This document shows, one piece after another, positions 6,266-6,664 of a DNA stretch of 6,664 nt. The first letter of the stretch is position 1, and each line of letters opens with the position of its first letter. The DNA comes from Bacteroidetes bacterium QH_10_64_37. Lineage in GTDB: Bacteria > Bacteroidota > Rhodothermia > Rhodothermales > Salinibacteraceae. A program made the position numbers and the translations under genes. The notes below the pieces were generated by a model, which ran no database searches, was not told the origin of the DNA, and worked only from the letters and a program-made list of their open reading frames with translations. Location of the stretch: positions 1-6,664 of the forward strand of contig PXSZ01000048.1 of NCBI GenBank assembly GCA_003023105.1, in the 5' to 3' direction.

Positions 6266-6528
6266 TTAAGTAGACACGCAGAAATATCTTAAGTCGACGG
6301 TCATCCCGATGGTAATCGAGGACAATGTTCTGAGCAATCGACGACCGAAGGGTGGAGAGAGTCGAAGGGGCCCGAAGGGTCCTCCTCTGGGAATCTCTCC
6401 AAGCCCGGCGAGAACGCCTCATCCGGAAAAATGCCGTGATGAAGACTGCTTCCGCCAACCATCAAGAAGATTCCTCGGCTCCGCTCGGAATGACTTCTTC
6501 TCAAAGGTTCTTTCGCGCGTCTACTTAA
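6266..6528. mobile_element. MITE/REP-like element with long terminal inverted repeats
   Basis: The ends are perfect inverted repeats of TTAAGTAGAC (6266-6275) and GTCTACTTAA (6519-6528). Without gaps the repeats continue inward to 6322 on the left and 6472 on the right: about 36 of 57 positions match by my count, including a conserved inner block (6300-6322 against 6472-6494, 17 of 23). The centre has a further dyad, TGGAGAGA (6353-6360) with TCTCTCCA (6394-6401), enclosing a GC-rich hairpin (6367-6373 with 6377-6383) and three CGAAGGG copies (6346, 6363, 6373). No transposase is encoded. The short open frames on both strands are translations of the repeat (for example HSERSRGIF). A TTAA at each edge could be a target duplication, but it is also part of the palindrome, so this cannot be decided here. 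Confidence 0.6.
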
Positions 6529-6664
6529 TTTCAGGTCCACCCTCGTCGGGACCTGCCGCCGGCGTGTTGCTATGATGCTTCAAGAGAGCGTCACAGGTTC
6601 GGTGAGATCGGTCGGAAACTTGCGGCGCCCCCTTGCCTTCACGTCCATACGTCCACGCATCCAG
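6529..6664. other. Right-edge non-coding stretch, possible leader of a gene beyond the window
   Basis: No gene is recognised. CAGGTCC (6532-6538) and GGACCTG (6549-6555) form a 7-bp hairpin with a 10-nt loop, immediately outside the inverted-repeat element. At the far right the direct repeat ACGTCCA occurs at 6641-6647 and 6649-6655 in a C/T-rich context resembling the leaders of the genes here, so a plus-strand start codon may lie just past the edge. Confidence 0.3.

Noticed and set aside
6301..6575. Short open frames on both strands inside the inverted-repeat element
   Set aside because: They arise from translating the repeat; no start signal, domain or codon bias supports them.

Overview
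The window looks like a chromosomal segment from a GC-rich member of the Rhodothermota/Bacteroidota side of the tree, possibly a Salinibacter-like halophile. That placement is an inference. It rests on high GC at third codon positions, somewhat acidic proteins, a Bacteroidota-style lipoprotein, and start codons that lack Shine-Dalgarno sequences and sit behind G-poor, C/T-rich leaders. No rRNA or other phylogenetic marker is present.

Layout: the left edge (1-832, minus) carries the N-terminal two thirds of a PLP-dependent trans-sulfuration enzyme, most like cystathionine gamma-lyase/gamma-synthase. Next on the minus strand (1066-2643) is a TPR lipoprotein with a beta-rich domain set between its repeat blocks. 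A hairpin terminator (979-1010) separates it from the trans-sulfuration gene. A 358-bp divergent intergenic region (2644-3001) holds a plausible minus-strand promoter and a perfect 20-bp tandem duplication.

The plus strand then reads an uncharacterised 336-aa conserved protein (3002-4012), fumarylacetoacetase (4133-5410), and an Hsp20 small heat-shock protein (5691-6137) ending in a very clear intrinsic terminator (6207-6238). The 336-aa protein and fumarylacetoacetase are likely co-transcribed, which links the unknown protein to the end of the tyrosine/homogentisate pathway. An imperfect 12-bp-pair hairpin lies just upstream of hsp20.

The last ~430 bp contain no convincing gene. They hold a 263-bp element with about 57-bp imperfect terminal inverted repeats (6266-6528), MITE/REP-like. 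No dramatic new system is visible. The best leads are the unknown protein beside fumarylacetoacetase, the MITE-like element, and the uniform SD-less G-poor leaders.
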